Below are positions 1-6,410 of a DNA stretch of 14,018 nt, one piece after another (the stretch's first letter is position 1; each line of letters begins with the position of its first letter). Source of the stretch: an uncultured Lachnospiraceae bacterium. GTDB taxonomy: Bacteria; Bacillota_A; Clostridia; Lachnospirales; Lachnospiraceae. The stretch spans positions 1 to 14,018 of the forward strand of contig CACZHN010000073.1 of NCBI GenBank assembly GCA_902780985.1. Reading direction: 5' to 3'. Position numbers and translations under genes: made by a program. A model generated the notes under the pieces. The model was not told where the DNA came from, ran no database searches, and saw nothing but the letters and a program-made list of their open reading frames with translations.

Positions 1-1
1 C

Positions 2-127
2 CGCATCAACGTAAATATGTTCGGTGCAGCCAATAACGCCCTTATAAACGACGGCTGCGGCCTCTACAGAGGTCGTCTGATCCTTCCTTACGAGCACTTG
101 TCCAGATTCCAGAACGATCTGATATAA
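2..127 (+). CDS. 3' end of an unrecognised protein gene (partial)
   Basis: An open frame enters from the left edge and stops with TAA at 125-127, giving the last 41 residues of a protein that ends in ...QNDLI. The segment is rich in Asn, Gly and Leu (it contains NMFGAANNALINDG) and lacks a signal, membrane helix or motif that I can assign. Codon use resembles the genes downstream, and the frame stays open from the first base, so it is probably a real C-terminus. I do not recognise the family. No convincing terminator follows. The lipoprotein gene begins 58 bases later, so co-transcription is possible. Confidence 0.6.
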   Translation, partial: RINVNMFGAANNALINDGCGLYRGRLILPYEHLSRFQNDLI

Positions 128-155
128 TTCCATAAATTATTTCTTTCCGGCCGTA

Positions 156-180
156 TATCCTATATAAGGATAGGGAGGTG
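156..180 (+). promoter_or_regulatory. Small hairpin and Shine-Dalgarno upstream of the lipoprotein gene
   Basis: TATCCT (156-161) and AGGATA (167-172) are perfect inverted arms around a 5-base loop. A strong GGGAGG (173-178) follows directly, 7 bases before the ATG at 186. The ribosome binding site fixes the start. The hairpin is short and AT-rich, so a regulatory role is only possible. Confidence 0.4.
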
Positions 181-185
181 CGGCT

Positions 186-851
186 ATGAAGGCAGGAGTG
201 AAGATCATAGGAGCATTGCTTATCACGGCAATGCTCTTTTGCGGTTGCGGAAGCACCGGTACGGCACAGTCAACGAATCAGACGTATGACGGATTTAAAT
301 GTGCCATAGCAGGAAGTTCGGGAAAGCATATAGTTTATTCCGTTACCATCGCCGAGCGGGAAAACATTTCCAAGGAAGAGCTGGAGGAGTTTTACGATTA
401 TCTTGATGATGTGGATGATACGCTTACGGAAGGCATATATGTTCTGGGGTATTCAAAAAGCAGCATGGACGGAACAGTTAGTATATATGCGTATCAGTTT
501 GTCAACGGAGTAGTGGTACCGGAGGTGACATATATAACGGACCGCGGTGATCCAAAACCGAACATAAAGCTGAACTCGGAGACTGCACCTGTTAAGGTGG
601 CAATAGATACAACCGGAGTCTTATCTGTGGATAAAATTATCCCCGACGTGAAGAAAGCGGCAGAGAAGCATAAGGATGATTTGAACGACTACGAAAACGG
701 AATCCGCGGCACCTATCTTTTATGCTATGACAGAAAGAGTGATAAGCTGTATTACGAGTTTAAGATCAATACAACAAGTTATGTAAAAGTTGATGCAAAG
801 ACCGGAGATTTCATAGAGGAATATTTCTGGAACGGTGATATGGAAGATTGA
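186..851 (+). CDS. Putative surface lipoprotein of unknown function
   Basis: The 221-residue product starts with a positively charged n-region and a hydrophobic stretch (about residues 6-18) ending in FCGC. Cys21, preceded by Gly, is the likely lipidated residue; Cys19 is the alternative. The lipobox is weaker than the usual LxxC. The mature part is hydrophilic and acidic. A region around residues 165-215 (YLLCYD..., then YYEFKINTTSYVKVDAKTGDF) resembles the ends of PepSY-like or other small beta-rich extracellular domains, but this is similarity by eye only. ATG at 186 is set by GGGAGG at 173-178. The product is probably anchored on the outer face of the membrane. The gene is followed within 60 bases by a GNAT gene with no terminator between them. 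Confidence 0.75.
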   Translation: MKAGVKIIGALLITAMLFCGCGSTGTAQSTNQTYDGFKCAIAGSSGKHIVYSVTIAERENISKEELEEFYDYLDDVDDTLTEGIYVLGYSKSSMDGTVSIYAYQFVNGVVVPEVTYITDRGDPKPNIKLNSETAPVKVAIDTTGVLSVDKIIPDVKKAAEKHKDDLNDYENGIRGTYLLCYDRKSDKLYYEFKINTTSYVKVDAKTGDFIEEYFWNGDMED

Positions 852-908
852 CACAAAATATGATAGAATACAAACCTCGCTTTTAATAATATACGGGAGG
901 GTATGAAA

Positions 909-1430
909 ATGATTGAAACCGAAAGACTGATTTTGAGAGAGTACACACTTGATGATTTTGATGCATTATATGAGATCATGTCAGATCCCGAAACCATGCA
1001 GCATTATCCGGCACCCTTCGATAAAGACAGGACCATGGGCTGGATAACATGGAATCTGGATAACTATAAAACTTACGGCTTCGGACTCTGGGCCGTGACA
1101 CTTAAGGATACAGGGGAATTCATCGGAGACTGCGGAATCACAATTCAGAATATCGACGGAGAGATGCTTCCGGAGATCGGATATCACATCAACAAGAAAT
1201 ATTGGAGACAGGGATTTGCAAAGGAAGCAGCCCGCGCATGCCGTGACTGGGTGTTCAGCAATACGGATTACGATACAATCTACTCATATATGAAGTATAC
1301 CAACGTTGGTTCGTATTCAACCGCAATGGCAAACGGTATGAAGAAGGTGAAGGAGTATCCGGATCCGAAGAACAAGATATCCTATGCCTACGCTATAACA
1401 AGAGAAGAGTGGGAACAACTGGATAAATAA
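909..1430 (+). CDS. GNAT family N-acetyltransferase (RimJ/RimL type)
   Basis: The 173-residue product has the usual opening of the Acetyltransf_3 branch, MIETERLILREY, and an acetyl-CoA pyrophosphate-binding segment around residues 96-104 (NKKYWRQGFA, the R/Q-x-x-G-x-A type). Near residue 132 there is an NxxS...AMANGMKKV stretch like the conserved 'N..S...LEKLGF' end of the fold. The family transfers an acetyl group from acetyl-CoA to an amine: protein N-termini, aminoglycosides, polyamines or other small molecules. The substrate cannot be read from the sequence. I prefer ATG 909 over ATG 903, because GGAGG at 896-900 is 8 bases from 909 but only 2 from 903, and because the family normally begins with this Met. 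A strong terminator follows at 1436-1482. Confidence 0.9.
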   Translation: MIETERLILREYTLDDFDALYEIMSDPETMQHYPAPFDKDRTMGWITWNLDNYKTYGFGLWAVTLKDTGEFIGDCGITIQNIDGEMLPEIGYHINKKYWRQGFAKEAARACRDWVFSNTDYDTIYSYMKYTNVGSYSTAMANGMKKVKEYPDPKNKISYAYAITREEWEQLDK

Positions 1431-1435
1431 TTACG

Positions 1436-1482
1436 AAGAGTGGCAAGAATGGTTCAAAACATTTTTGTCACTTTTGTTTTTT
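1436..1482 (+). terminator. Rho-independent terminator after the first GNAT gene
   Basis: AGTGGCAAGAATG (1439-1451) pairs with CATTTTTGTCACT (1460-1472), with two G-U wobbles and an 8-base loop. The stem extends outward by about three more pairs to 1436/1475. A T-rich tail (TTTGTTTTTT, 1473-1482) follows. It sits 5 bases after the stop codon and separates the first GNAT gene from the DUF6323-type locus. Confidence 0.85.
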
Positions 1483-1499
1483 CGGAGCGGGTATTAAGA

Positions 1500-1590
1500 T
1501 AGGATCATAAGACAGAAGTAGCATCCTATGCATCAGTAGATGAGTTTATCAGTGAAAGATCCGAAGAATCCTGTACAGATAAAAATCACA
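1500..1590. repeat. Possible dispersed intergenic repeat encoding an 'ERSEES' peptide
   Basis: One frame of this non-coding stretch reads ...VDEFISERSEESC... I recall near-identical 'ISERSEES' strings in many spurious short ORFs of Clostridia, where they reflect a dispersed DNA repeat rather than a protein. The stretch has no ribosome binding site or start codon in that frame. It lies between a terminator and the next gene's leader, a usual home for such repeats. The recollection cannot be tested here, and only one copy is seen in the window. Confidence 0.4.
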
Positions 1591-1591
1591 T

Positions 1592-1620
1592 AAAAAAATC
1601 GAAAGAATTTCTTCTTTCGA
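1592..1620 (-). terminator. Hairpin with a T-run on the minus strand (possible minus-strand terminator)
   Basis: TCGAAAGAA (1599-1607) and TTCTTTCGA (1612-1620) form a perfect 9-bp stem with a 4-base loop. Seven A residues at 1592-1598 become a T-run on the minus strand. It therefore looks like a terminator for leftward transcription, though no minus-strand gene is seen to its right before the tRNA far downstream. It could instead be part of the repeat or leader. Confidence 0.45.
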
Positions 1621-1633
1621 TGGTGTTATATTA

Positions 1634-1725
1634 CCACAAAATCGCCGATTTTTCAAGTCTTGTAATCGTTTTACAGGAGGTGTATTAAGTATACACCCTG
1701 ATGAAAGAGAGGCGATTTTTTGTGG
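1634..1725 (+). promoter_or_regulatory. Structured leader spanning the start of the DUF6323-type gene
   Basis: CCACAAAATCGCC (1634-1646) pairs fully with GGCGATTTTTTGTGG (1711-1725), apart from two bulged bases. Inside lie CGATT/AATCG (1646-1650/1664-1668) and a perfect 7-bp hairpin GGTGTAT/ATACACC (1679-1685/1691-1697) that overlaps the AGGAGG at 1675-1680. The outer 3' arm contains the candidate GTG start at 1722. The set could fold as a three-way junction and hide the start. Folding is inferred by eye. Confidence 0.5.
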
Positions 1726-2114
1726 ATAATTTTAGTTTGATAACCGTTCAGAATCAGATGCTTGCCGAGCAGGCTGCCTGCGAGATCCGTGCGTGTAATT
1801 CCGTCAGTGAAAAGTACGGACTGAGTCTTACAGAAGACCAGATTACGGAACTTGTCGAATGCAGAAAAGACGCCTTGAAGAAAACAGGGCGTGTCGAGTT
1901 CGGAGGCGGTATTCTTCCTAAGCTCATTTATGCATTCTGTGACTCGGAGTATATCGATGAGGATAATTACGAAAGCACTTTGGCTGAACTTCAGGAGGCG
2001 TTCTATTATCTTAAGAACGAATTCAGGGATACTTACAGTGATGACGAATTGATCGAATATATGGTGGAAAAGTTTAACGGAACGGCCCACGGTCAGGTGG
2101 GTGATCTGCTATGA
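1722..2114 (+). CDS. DUF6323 family protein
   Basis: The product is about 130 residues, mostly helical and soluble, with no signal or membrane segment. I recognise the pattern of a conserved small Firmicutes family (DUF6323): an N-terminal LITVQNQMLAEQ segment, then YGLSLTEDQ, the signature RVEFGGGILPKLIYAFCDS near the middle, and an acidic C-terminal DDELIEYM. No function is established that I know of. It overlaps the next gene by 4 bases (ATGA), so the two products are probably made together and may interact. The start is uncertain. GTG 1722 has AGAGAGG 9 bases upstream and fits the family's N-terminus. ATG 1701 would add seven residues and lies 20 bases from the strong AGGAGG, with a hairpin between them. 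Confidence 0.75.
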   Translation: MDNFSLITVQNQMLAEQAACEIRACNSVSEKYGLSLTEDQITELVECRKDALKKTGRVEFGGGILPKLIYAFCDSEYIDEDNYESTLAELQEAFYYLKNEFRDTYSDDELIEYMVEKFNGTAHGQVGDLL

Positions 2115-2995
2115 GTACGGGAAGAGAGCTTACAGTTAATGACAAACTATCGAAGGAACAGGAAGAGCTGGTTTCACTGAGACTTATGGAACTTCTCAGA
2201 TGGCAGGCGGGAAAATTTAACGGTGTGGACAGTACATCCATGCCTGTGGAAAAAGCTCAGGAATTACTGGAATCCCTTACTTATACCCTTTCCATTGCGG
2301 CAGGAGAAGAGGGAACTGATCCTGACGAGCTTTTGAAAAGAGATCTGCAGGAGGAAGTGAGGAAGGGGCAGGACATTCTGGTCAGGATGAAGAACGATGG
2401 CTTCAATGAGTGGAATAATCTTTGTATTGAAGCGCCGCAGATAAAGAATGTATACTATGTATCAACGATAAAAGATGTGGGAAAGTTCTTCGAACGATAC
2501 GATATTCATTTCGCAGCCCACGATATTCCCTGCAGTATAGATTATCCGCTTCTGGATCCGGTTCCGGAAGAACTGAAGGGAATTGAGTTTATAAGAGAAT
2601 ATATCAGGAGAGTCAGGGCAGAAAGTAAACTCGTCAACGGTTACGAACCCGAACAGGTTATGAATTTTCTTCGTAAGGTAACTACGAATTATAAAGAGGA
2701 CTATATGAATCTCTGTGAACCGGTACTGGTATGTTCTGTGGGAAGAACACTTCTGGACTATGAGCTGAATGAACTTATTCTTACACCGGATGATGTAAAG
2801 AATCTGAAGAGCCGCTTTGAGGATAAGACCAAAGAAGAGATCGAGGATATGATCTCGCAAGCGATGGATGTTATCTGTGAGTCAAAGGATATTGGCGAAA
2901 GAGAACATTTCTCTAAAGAAGTTGATTCACTGGCGGTAAGGATCAGTATTGCAAAAGATACGGACTGCCTGGAGAATATATTTAAATCTTGTTGA
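2111..2995 (+). CDS. DUF6179-like protein, partner of the DUF6323 protein
   Basis: The 294-residue product is acidic, mostly helical and cytosolic. From memory of the family and its neighbourhood I assign it to the DUF6179 type, which is found beside DUF6323. The visible hallmarks are LRLMELLRWQAGKFN, then SMPVEKAQELLESLTYTL in the first 70 residues, and a later YKEDYMNLCEPVLVCSVG segment. I see no catalytic motif, nucleotide-binding loop or metal site. It begins inside the stop of the preceding gene (ATGA at 2111-2114), which indicates translational coupling. It ends 20 bases before the GNAT gene that follows, so all three may share a transcript. The family assignment is less certain than that of its partner. 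Confidence 0.65.
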   Translation: MSTGRELTVNDKLSKEQEELVSLRLMELLRWQAGKFNGVDSTSMPVEKAQELLESLTYTLSIAAGEEGTDPDELLKRDLQEEVRKGQDILVRMKNDGFNEWNNLCIEAPQIKNVYYVSTIKDVGKFFERYDIHFAAHDIPCSIDYPLLDPVPEELKGIEFIREYIRRVRAESKLVNGYEPEQVMNFLRKVTTNYKEDYMNLCEPVLVCSVGRTLLDYELNELILTPDDVKNLKSRFEDKTKEEIEDMISQAMDVICESKDIGEREHFSKEVDSLAVRISIAKDTDCLENIFKSC

Positions 2996-3015
2996 GACAG
3001 CGAAAGGAGAGGACT

Positions 3016-3513
3016 ATGAGATTAAGACAGTATGAACCCGATAAAGATTTTGATGTGATGAAGACATGGGTCACGGAGCCGAGAGCCCATGCTATGTGGT
3101 GTGCGAACATCTTCTGCTATCCGCTTTCCAAAGACAATGTGGATGAAGTGCTTGAAGTTGCGGCATCCAAATTCGGAGATGCTCCGTTTATAGCCGAGAC
3201 AGACGAGGGAGAGGCTGTAGGATTCTTCTGCTATCATACGAATGCTGAAACAAAAGAAGGAATGCTTAAATTCGTAGTGGTAAACCCGGAGTGCAGAGGC
3301 AAGGGTATTGCAGGGGAGATGATTAATCTCGTGAAGGAATATGCATTTAACGAAGCGGGAGCGGAAGCCTTGCATTTAAATGTATTCCCGGAAAATCCGA
3401 GAGCAAAGAGATGCTATGAGAAGGCCGGCTTTGTTGAGAGAAATCTGACAGAGAATGCATTTGAATACGAAGGTGAATTCTGGGGCAGATTAAATATGAT
3501 CATTCATAAGTAA
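3016..3513 (+). CDS. GNAT family N-acetyltransferase
   Basis: The 165-residue product covers a whole GNAT domain. After MRLRQYEPDKDFD it has a central beta strand and the acetyl-CoA-binding motif FVVVNPECRGKGIAG (residues 86-100, with the R-G-K-G-I-A core). The C-terminal signature is LNVFPENPRAKRCYEKAGF (residues 121-139), where Tyr134 is placed like the usual general acid. The substrate is unknown. ATG 3016 has AAGGAGA (3004-3010) 5 bases upstream, whereas the longer frame from TTG 2989 overlaps the previous gene and has no such site. It follows the DUF6179-like gene closely and is probably its operon partner. The pfk promoter lies just downstream. Confidence 0.9.
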   Translation: MRLRQYEPDKDFDVMKTWVTEPRAHAMWCANIFCYPLSKDNVDEVLEVAASKFGDAPFIAETDEGEAVGFFCYHTNAETKEGMLKFVVVNPECRGKGIAGEMINLVKEYAFNEAGAEALHLNVFPENPRAKRCYEKAGFVERNLTENAFEYEGEFWGRLNMIIHK

Positions 3514-3526
3514 TAAATATTGAGTA

Positions 3527-3555
3527 TTGATTGATGCAGTATCAGATGTTATATT
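3527..3555 (+). promoter_or_regulatory. Promoter of the phosphofructokinase gene
   Basis: TTGATT (3527-3532) is followed after exactly 17 bases by TATATT (3550-3555), with TG at 3547-3548 making an extended -10. The predicted start near 3562 leaves a leader of about 47 bases. AAGGAG at 3592-3597 precedes the ATG at 3609. Confidence 0.65.
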
Positions 3556-3608
3556 AGCGGAGTGTGTGTATTTAGTACAAAAAAATTGCATAAGGAGAAA
3601 CAACAAAT

Positions 3609-4853
3609 ATGAAAAACATCATAGTTGCTCAGTCCGGCGGTCCTACAACAGCGATCAACGCATCACTTGTAGGGGTTATAAGAGGAGCATTATCCGATGG
3701 AGGCTATGATAAGGTATTTGGTTCACTTTATGGTATAAGCGGGGTTTTAAAAGAGGATTTCATTCATCTTGAGGGGTTAAGTGATGAAGAACTCGATCGT
3801 ATCTATGCGACACCGTCCAGCTATCTGGGATCTTGCAGATACAAGATGCCGAGCATGGATGAAGATCCGTCAATCTATGAAAAGATTTTCGAGATTCTGA
3901 ACAGATACGAGGTTGCTGCATTTTTCTATATCGGTGGAAATGATTCCATGGATACGATATCAAAGCTTGCGGAATACGGCAGCAGTATAGGCAGCGATAT
4001 CAGATTTGCGGGAGTTCCGAAAACTATAGACAATGATCTGGTAAATACGGATCATACACCGGGCTACGGTTCGGCTGCAAAGTTTATAGTTGCATCTATG
4101 TTGGAGTTTGCACATGATACTTCGGTGTATAAAACTCCTACGGTTACACTGGTTGAGATCATGGGAAGAAATGCGGGATGGCTTACGGCTGCAGCGGCTC
4201 TTGCGAGAAACGAGTACAGTAGTATCCCACAGCTGATATATCTTCCTGAAGTTCCTTTCAGTACGGAAGGATTTATCAATGACGTAAAGGAAGTGCTGAA
4301 GACAACAGATAATGTTGTTGTGGCTATTTCCGAAGGTCTGCAGGACGCGAACGGAACATATCTTTCGGCAACAAAAGCCGCATGTGATAAGTTCGGTCAT
4401 GCTCAGTTATCCGGAGTCGGAAAGATTCTGGAGAATCTTGTAAAAGAGGAATTAGGTGTTAAGTGCCGCTCTGTTGAAATCAATATCCTTCAGAGATGCG
4501 CAGCTCATATGGCTTCTGCAGAAGACCTTGAGGAGTCCGAACTCCTGGGGGAGAAGGCAGTTGAGTATGCGACAAAGGGTAAGACAGGATATATGACTAC
4601 TATAGTCCGTACATCCAATGCACCTTACGAATATAAGATTGAAACAGCAAAGCTTGACGGTATAGCAAATCAGGTTAAGCAGGTTCCGATCGAATGGATC
4701 AAAGAATCGGGAAATGATGTTACATCCGATATGATCGATTATGTACGCCCTCTGGTGTGCGGTGAAGTGAAGTTAGAGTATAGAGACGGAGTTCCGGTAT
4801 ATGCCGATATATCGCATCTTACGGGAACTGCGAGAAAGTATAAAGCTTCATAA
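3609..4853 (+). CDS. pfp: 6-phosphofructokinase, probably pyrophosphate-dependent
   Basis: The product phosphorylates fructose 6-phosphate to fructose 1,6-bisphosphate in cytosolic glycolysis. The 414 residues match the length of clostridial PPi-type enzymes rather than the roughly 320 of bacterial ATP-PfkA. Visible motifs are AQSGGPTTAIN (residues 7-17), GGNDS (109-113), PKTIDNDL (137-144) with the catalytic TIDND, MGRNAGWL (185-192) and SEGL (241-244). ATP enzymes carry GGDGS and PGTIDND. Asp at the fourth position (GG-x-D-S) and Lys before TIDND are the marks of PPi use, so PPi is the likely phosphoryl donor and the reaction is probably reversible. The Asn in GGNDS, where many PPi enzymes have Asp, is a variant. 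The gene has its own promoter and terminator. Confidence 0.9.
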   Translation: MKNIIVAQSGGPTTAINASLVGVIRGALSDGGYDKVFGSLYGISGVLKEDFIHLEGLSDEELDRIYATPSSYLGSCRYKMPSMDEDPSIYEKIFEILNRYEVAAFFYIGGNDSMDTISKLAEYGSSIGSDIRFAGVPKTIDNDLVNTDHTPGYGSAAKFIVASMLEFAHDTSVYKTPTVTLVEIMGRNAGWLTAAAALARNEYSSIPQLIYLPEVPFSTEGFINDVKEVLKTTDNVVVAISEGLQDANGTYLSATKAACDKFGHAQLSGVGKILENLVKEELGVKCRSVEINILQRCAAHMASAEDLEESELLGEKAVEYATKGKTGYMTTIVRTSNAPYEYKIETAKLDGIANQVKQVPIEWIKESGNDVTSDMIDYVRPLVCGEVKLEYRDGVPVYADISHLTGTARKYKAS

Positions 4854-4863
4854 CAAAACAGGT

Positions 4864-4900
4864 AAAGAAAAAGCCCACGGTTCAACCGTGGGCTTTGTTG
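4864..4900. terminator. Two-way terminator between pfk and tRNA-Glu
   Basis: GCCCACGG (4873-4880) and CCGTGGGC (4886-4893) form a perfect stem with loop TTCAA. A-T pairs extend it by three (AAA 4870-4872 with TTT 4894-4896). An A-rich run on the left and a T-rich run on the right make it suitable for both strands. It closes pfk (plus) and the tRNA (minus), which point at each other. Confidence 0.85.
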
Positions 4901-4972
4901 TAGTCCGTAGGGGAATCGAACCCCTGATTCCGCCGTGAGAGGGCGGCGTCTTAGCCTCTTGACCAACGGACC
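4901..4972 (-). tRNA. tRNA-Glu (anticodon CTC)
   Basis: Read on the minus strand, this 72-base gene folds as a cloverleaf. The acceptor stem GGTCCGT/ACGGACT has a G-U first pair and discriminator A. The anticodon stem CCGCC/GGCGG encloses loop CTCTCAC, which gives anticodon CTC (plus-strand positions 4937-4939) for the Glu codon GAG. The T arm is GGGG-TTCGATT-CCCC. The 3' CCA is not encoded and must be added enzymatically. It stands alone, with its own promoter on the right and a terminator on the left. Confidence 0.93.
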
Positions 4973-4979
4973 GTTGCTT

Positions 4980-5008
4980 ATATTATCAGAATTGATATCA
5001 TTTTGCAA
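4980..5008 (-). promoter_or_regulatory. Promoter of tRNA-Glu (minus strand)
   Basis: On the minus strand, TTGCAA (5003-5008) and TAATAT (4980-4985) are separated by exactly 17 bases. The -10 lies 7 bases before the first tRNA base, so transcription would begin at or just before the mature 5' end. Confidence 0.6.
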
Positions 5009-5074
5009 GTGTTTTTAATTTATGTTTAAATATATATTGTTATGTCAGTAGAATTTTTGCAGAGGAGAGATAAC

Positions 5075-5440
5075 ATGGAACTTAAAAAACTGGACTATGA
5101 TCTAACCGTTTGTAAGGTTTCGGATGTTTCGGATATAGATATGAATGCGGAGTTTTACTTCATCGGGAAAACCGATGAGGAGATATCGCTTGTATGCAGA
5201 ACAGAAGATACACCGGCGAATACAACCGAGTGCGATAACGGCTGGAAGGGATTCCGAATTCAGGGGGTGCTGGATTTTTCTTTAATCGGAATCTTATCGA
5301 AGTTATCGGGGATTCTTGCGGAGCATAAGATCGGAATCTTTGCGGTATCGACTTTCAATACGGATTATATACTGGTAAAGGAGGAGAATTTCGAGAAGGC
5401 ACTGAAGGTGCTTGAGACAGAAGGATATACTGTGCTTTAA
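5075..5440 (+). CDS. ACT domain-containing protein
   Basis: The 121-residue product carries a C-terminal ACT fold. GFRIQGVLDFSLIGILSKLSGIL (from about residue 61) gives the first strand and the helix with its ligand-site Gly. AEHKIGIFAVSTFNTDYILV follows, and a last helix and strand end at VLETEGYTVL. ACT domains usually bind amino acids and act as allosteric sensors. This short stand-alone type (the COG3603 or CASTOR-like group) has no attached enzyme, so its partner is unknown. ATG 5075 is chosen because GAGGAGA (5062-5068) lies 6 bases upstream. The earlier in-frame ATG 5042 lacks a ribosome binding site and would add an atypical N-terminus. A possible -10 (TATATT, 5033-5038) lies upstream. 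Confidence 0.85.
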   Translation: MELKKLDYDLTVCKVSDVSDIDMNAEFYFIGKTDEEISLVCRTEDTPANTTECDNGWKGFRIQGVLDFSLIGILSKLSGILAEHKIGIFAVSTFNTDYILVKEENFEKALKVLETEGYTVL

Positions 5441-5495
5441 TACGGGGAGAGTTTATACCAGCGGTTTATGGAATAATTGTGAAGGAGTATTTATC

Positions 5496-5519
5496 ATGAA
5501 GAAAGAGGAGGAACAATAA
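5496..5519 (+). other. Seven-codon micro-ORF with its own ribosome binding site
   Basis: ATG 5496 follows GAAGGAG (5481-5487) at a normal distance and encodes MKKEEEQ before TAA. The stop shares its last A with the ATG of a second micro-ORF. Its codons include AGGAGG, which serves as the next ribosome binding site. It may be a leader peptide or the remnant of a deleted gene. Confidence 0.35.
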
Positions 5520-5563
5520 TGGAAATAGTAGCATTACCGAAGGATAAAAGAAAGGCAGAATAG
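5519..5563 (+). other. Fourteen-codon micro-ORF preceding the nucleotidyltransferase
   Basis: ATG 5519 overlaps the previous stop, has AGAGGAGG (5504-5511) 7 bases upstream, and encodes MEIVALPKDKRKAE. It stops 2 bases before the ATG at 5566. Because the next gene has only a weak ribosome binding site (GAAAGG 5550-5555), this ORF could feed ribosomes to it. No function is known. Confidence 0.35.
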
Positions 5564-5565
5564 AT

Positions 5566-6393
5566 ATGGATAAATATTTTCAGATTAAAAGCAAGATACT
5601 TGAAAGCGCAGAAAGTGATGAAGATATAAAAGCAGTCATAGCAATAGGTTCTTCAACGAGAAGCGATGTGAAGGCGGATGAATATTCGGATCTTGATCTC
5701 TTCATAATAACCGAAAATACCGAGCCTTGGTTTTCGGGGGAGTACCCGAAGAAATTCGGCAACGTGAATATCTCTTTTATAGAGAACACTCTGGGCGGCG
5801 GAAAAGAGAGAAGATGCATCTACGATGAAGAGAAAGATGTTGATTTTATATTGCTCACTCCGGAGCAGTTTAAAACAGCGATATATGATGGAGTAGCTCA
5901 GTGGGTCATGAACAGAGGATATGTGGTCTTCTATGATACAATGGACTTTGCGAGCCTTCTGGAGAAACATATAGTTCACGGCGTTACTGCACCTTCCATG
6001 ACAGAAGACGAGTTCTCGAATATGGTAAATGATTTCTATTTTCATAATATCTGGTCATATAAGAAACTTAAGAGAGGCGAGATCTGGTCAGCGAAAAACT
6101 GTGTAGATTCTTATTTGAAGAGGTATCTGCTCAGAATGATGGAACTGTACTGCTCAAAAATTTCGGGCATGGATGTGTGGCATGATGGAAGGTTTATTGA
6201 AAAGTGGGCAGGTGAGGAGATACTCACAGAATTAAAAGAATGTTTCGCCCATTACGATAAGGATGATATTAAGAATGCGCTTATAAAGACACATGAACTG
6301 TTTGCACGTATAACCAAGGAACTGGCAGAGACTCTCGGATACGAATATCCGACAGGCGCAGAGGCGTGTGCCAAGGCATATCTGGGACTGTAA
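5566..6393 (+). CDS. ANT(6)-like nucleotidyltransferase (AadK/AadE family)
   Basis: The 275-residue product fits the streptomycin adenylyltransferase family (usually about 280-300 residues). An N-terminal nucleotidyltransferase domain carries GSSTRSDVKADEYSDLDLF, in which Gly28-Ser29 and Asp42-x-Asp44 form the metal site. A third acidic residue is likely at Asp93 (DVDFILL). A helical domain follows, with SYLKRYLLRMMELYC and, near the end, ELAETLGYEYP like the family's C-terminus. Members transfer AMP to the 6-hydroxyl of streptomycin, but many chromosomal relatives have no proven resistance role, so the substrate is open. The ribosome binding site is weak, and the start lies 2 bases after the stop of a 14-codon ORF. 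No mobile element is seen nearby. Confidence 0.85.
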   Translation: MDKYFQIKSKILESAESDEDIKAVIAIGSSTRSDVKADEYSDLDLFIITENTEPWFSGEYPKKFGNVNISFIENTLGGGKERRCIYDEEKDVDFILLTPEQFKTAIYDGVAQWVMNRGYVVFYDTMDFASLLEKHIVHGVTAPSMTEDEFSNMVNDFYFHNIWSYKKLKRGEIWSAKNCVDSYLKRYLLRMMELYCSKISGMDVWHDGRFIEKWAGEEILTELKECFAHYDKDDIKNALIKTHELFARITKELAETLGYEYPTGAEACAKAYLGL

Positions 6394-6410
6394 TAAAGGG
6401 ACGATTGTTC

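Noticed and set aside
848..876. TTGACA at the end of the lipoprotein gene as a promoter for the first GNAT
   Set aside because: The hexamer is perfect, but the best -10 (TACAAA) is weak and only 15 bases away; chance or a minor promoter is as likely.
1671..2090. Minus-strand 139-codon frame opposite the DUF6323 gene
   Set aside because: It mirrors a conserved plus-strand gene with good coding character; there is no independent signal for expression.
3527..3709. Plus-strand 60-codon frame starting before pfk
   Set aside because: It overlaps the pfk promoter and start in another frame, has no ribosome binding site and no recognisable protein features.
4739..5008. Minus-strand 89-codon frame covering the tRNA
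   Set aside because: It runs through tRNA-Glu and the terminator, which explain the sequence better.
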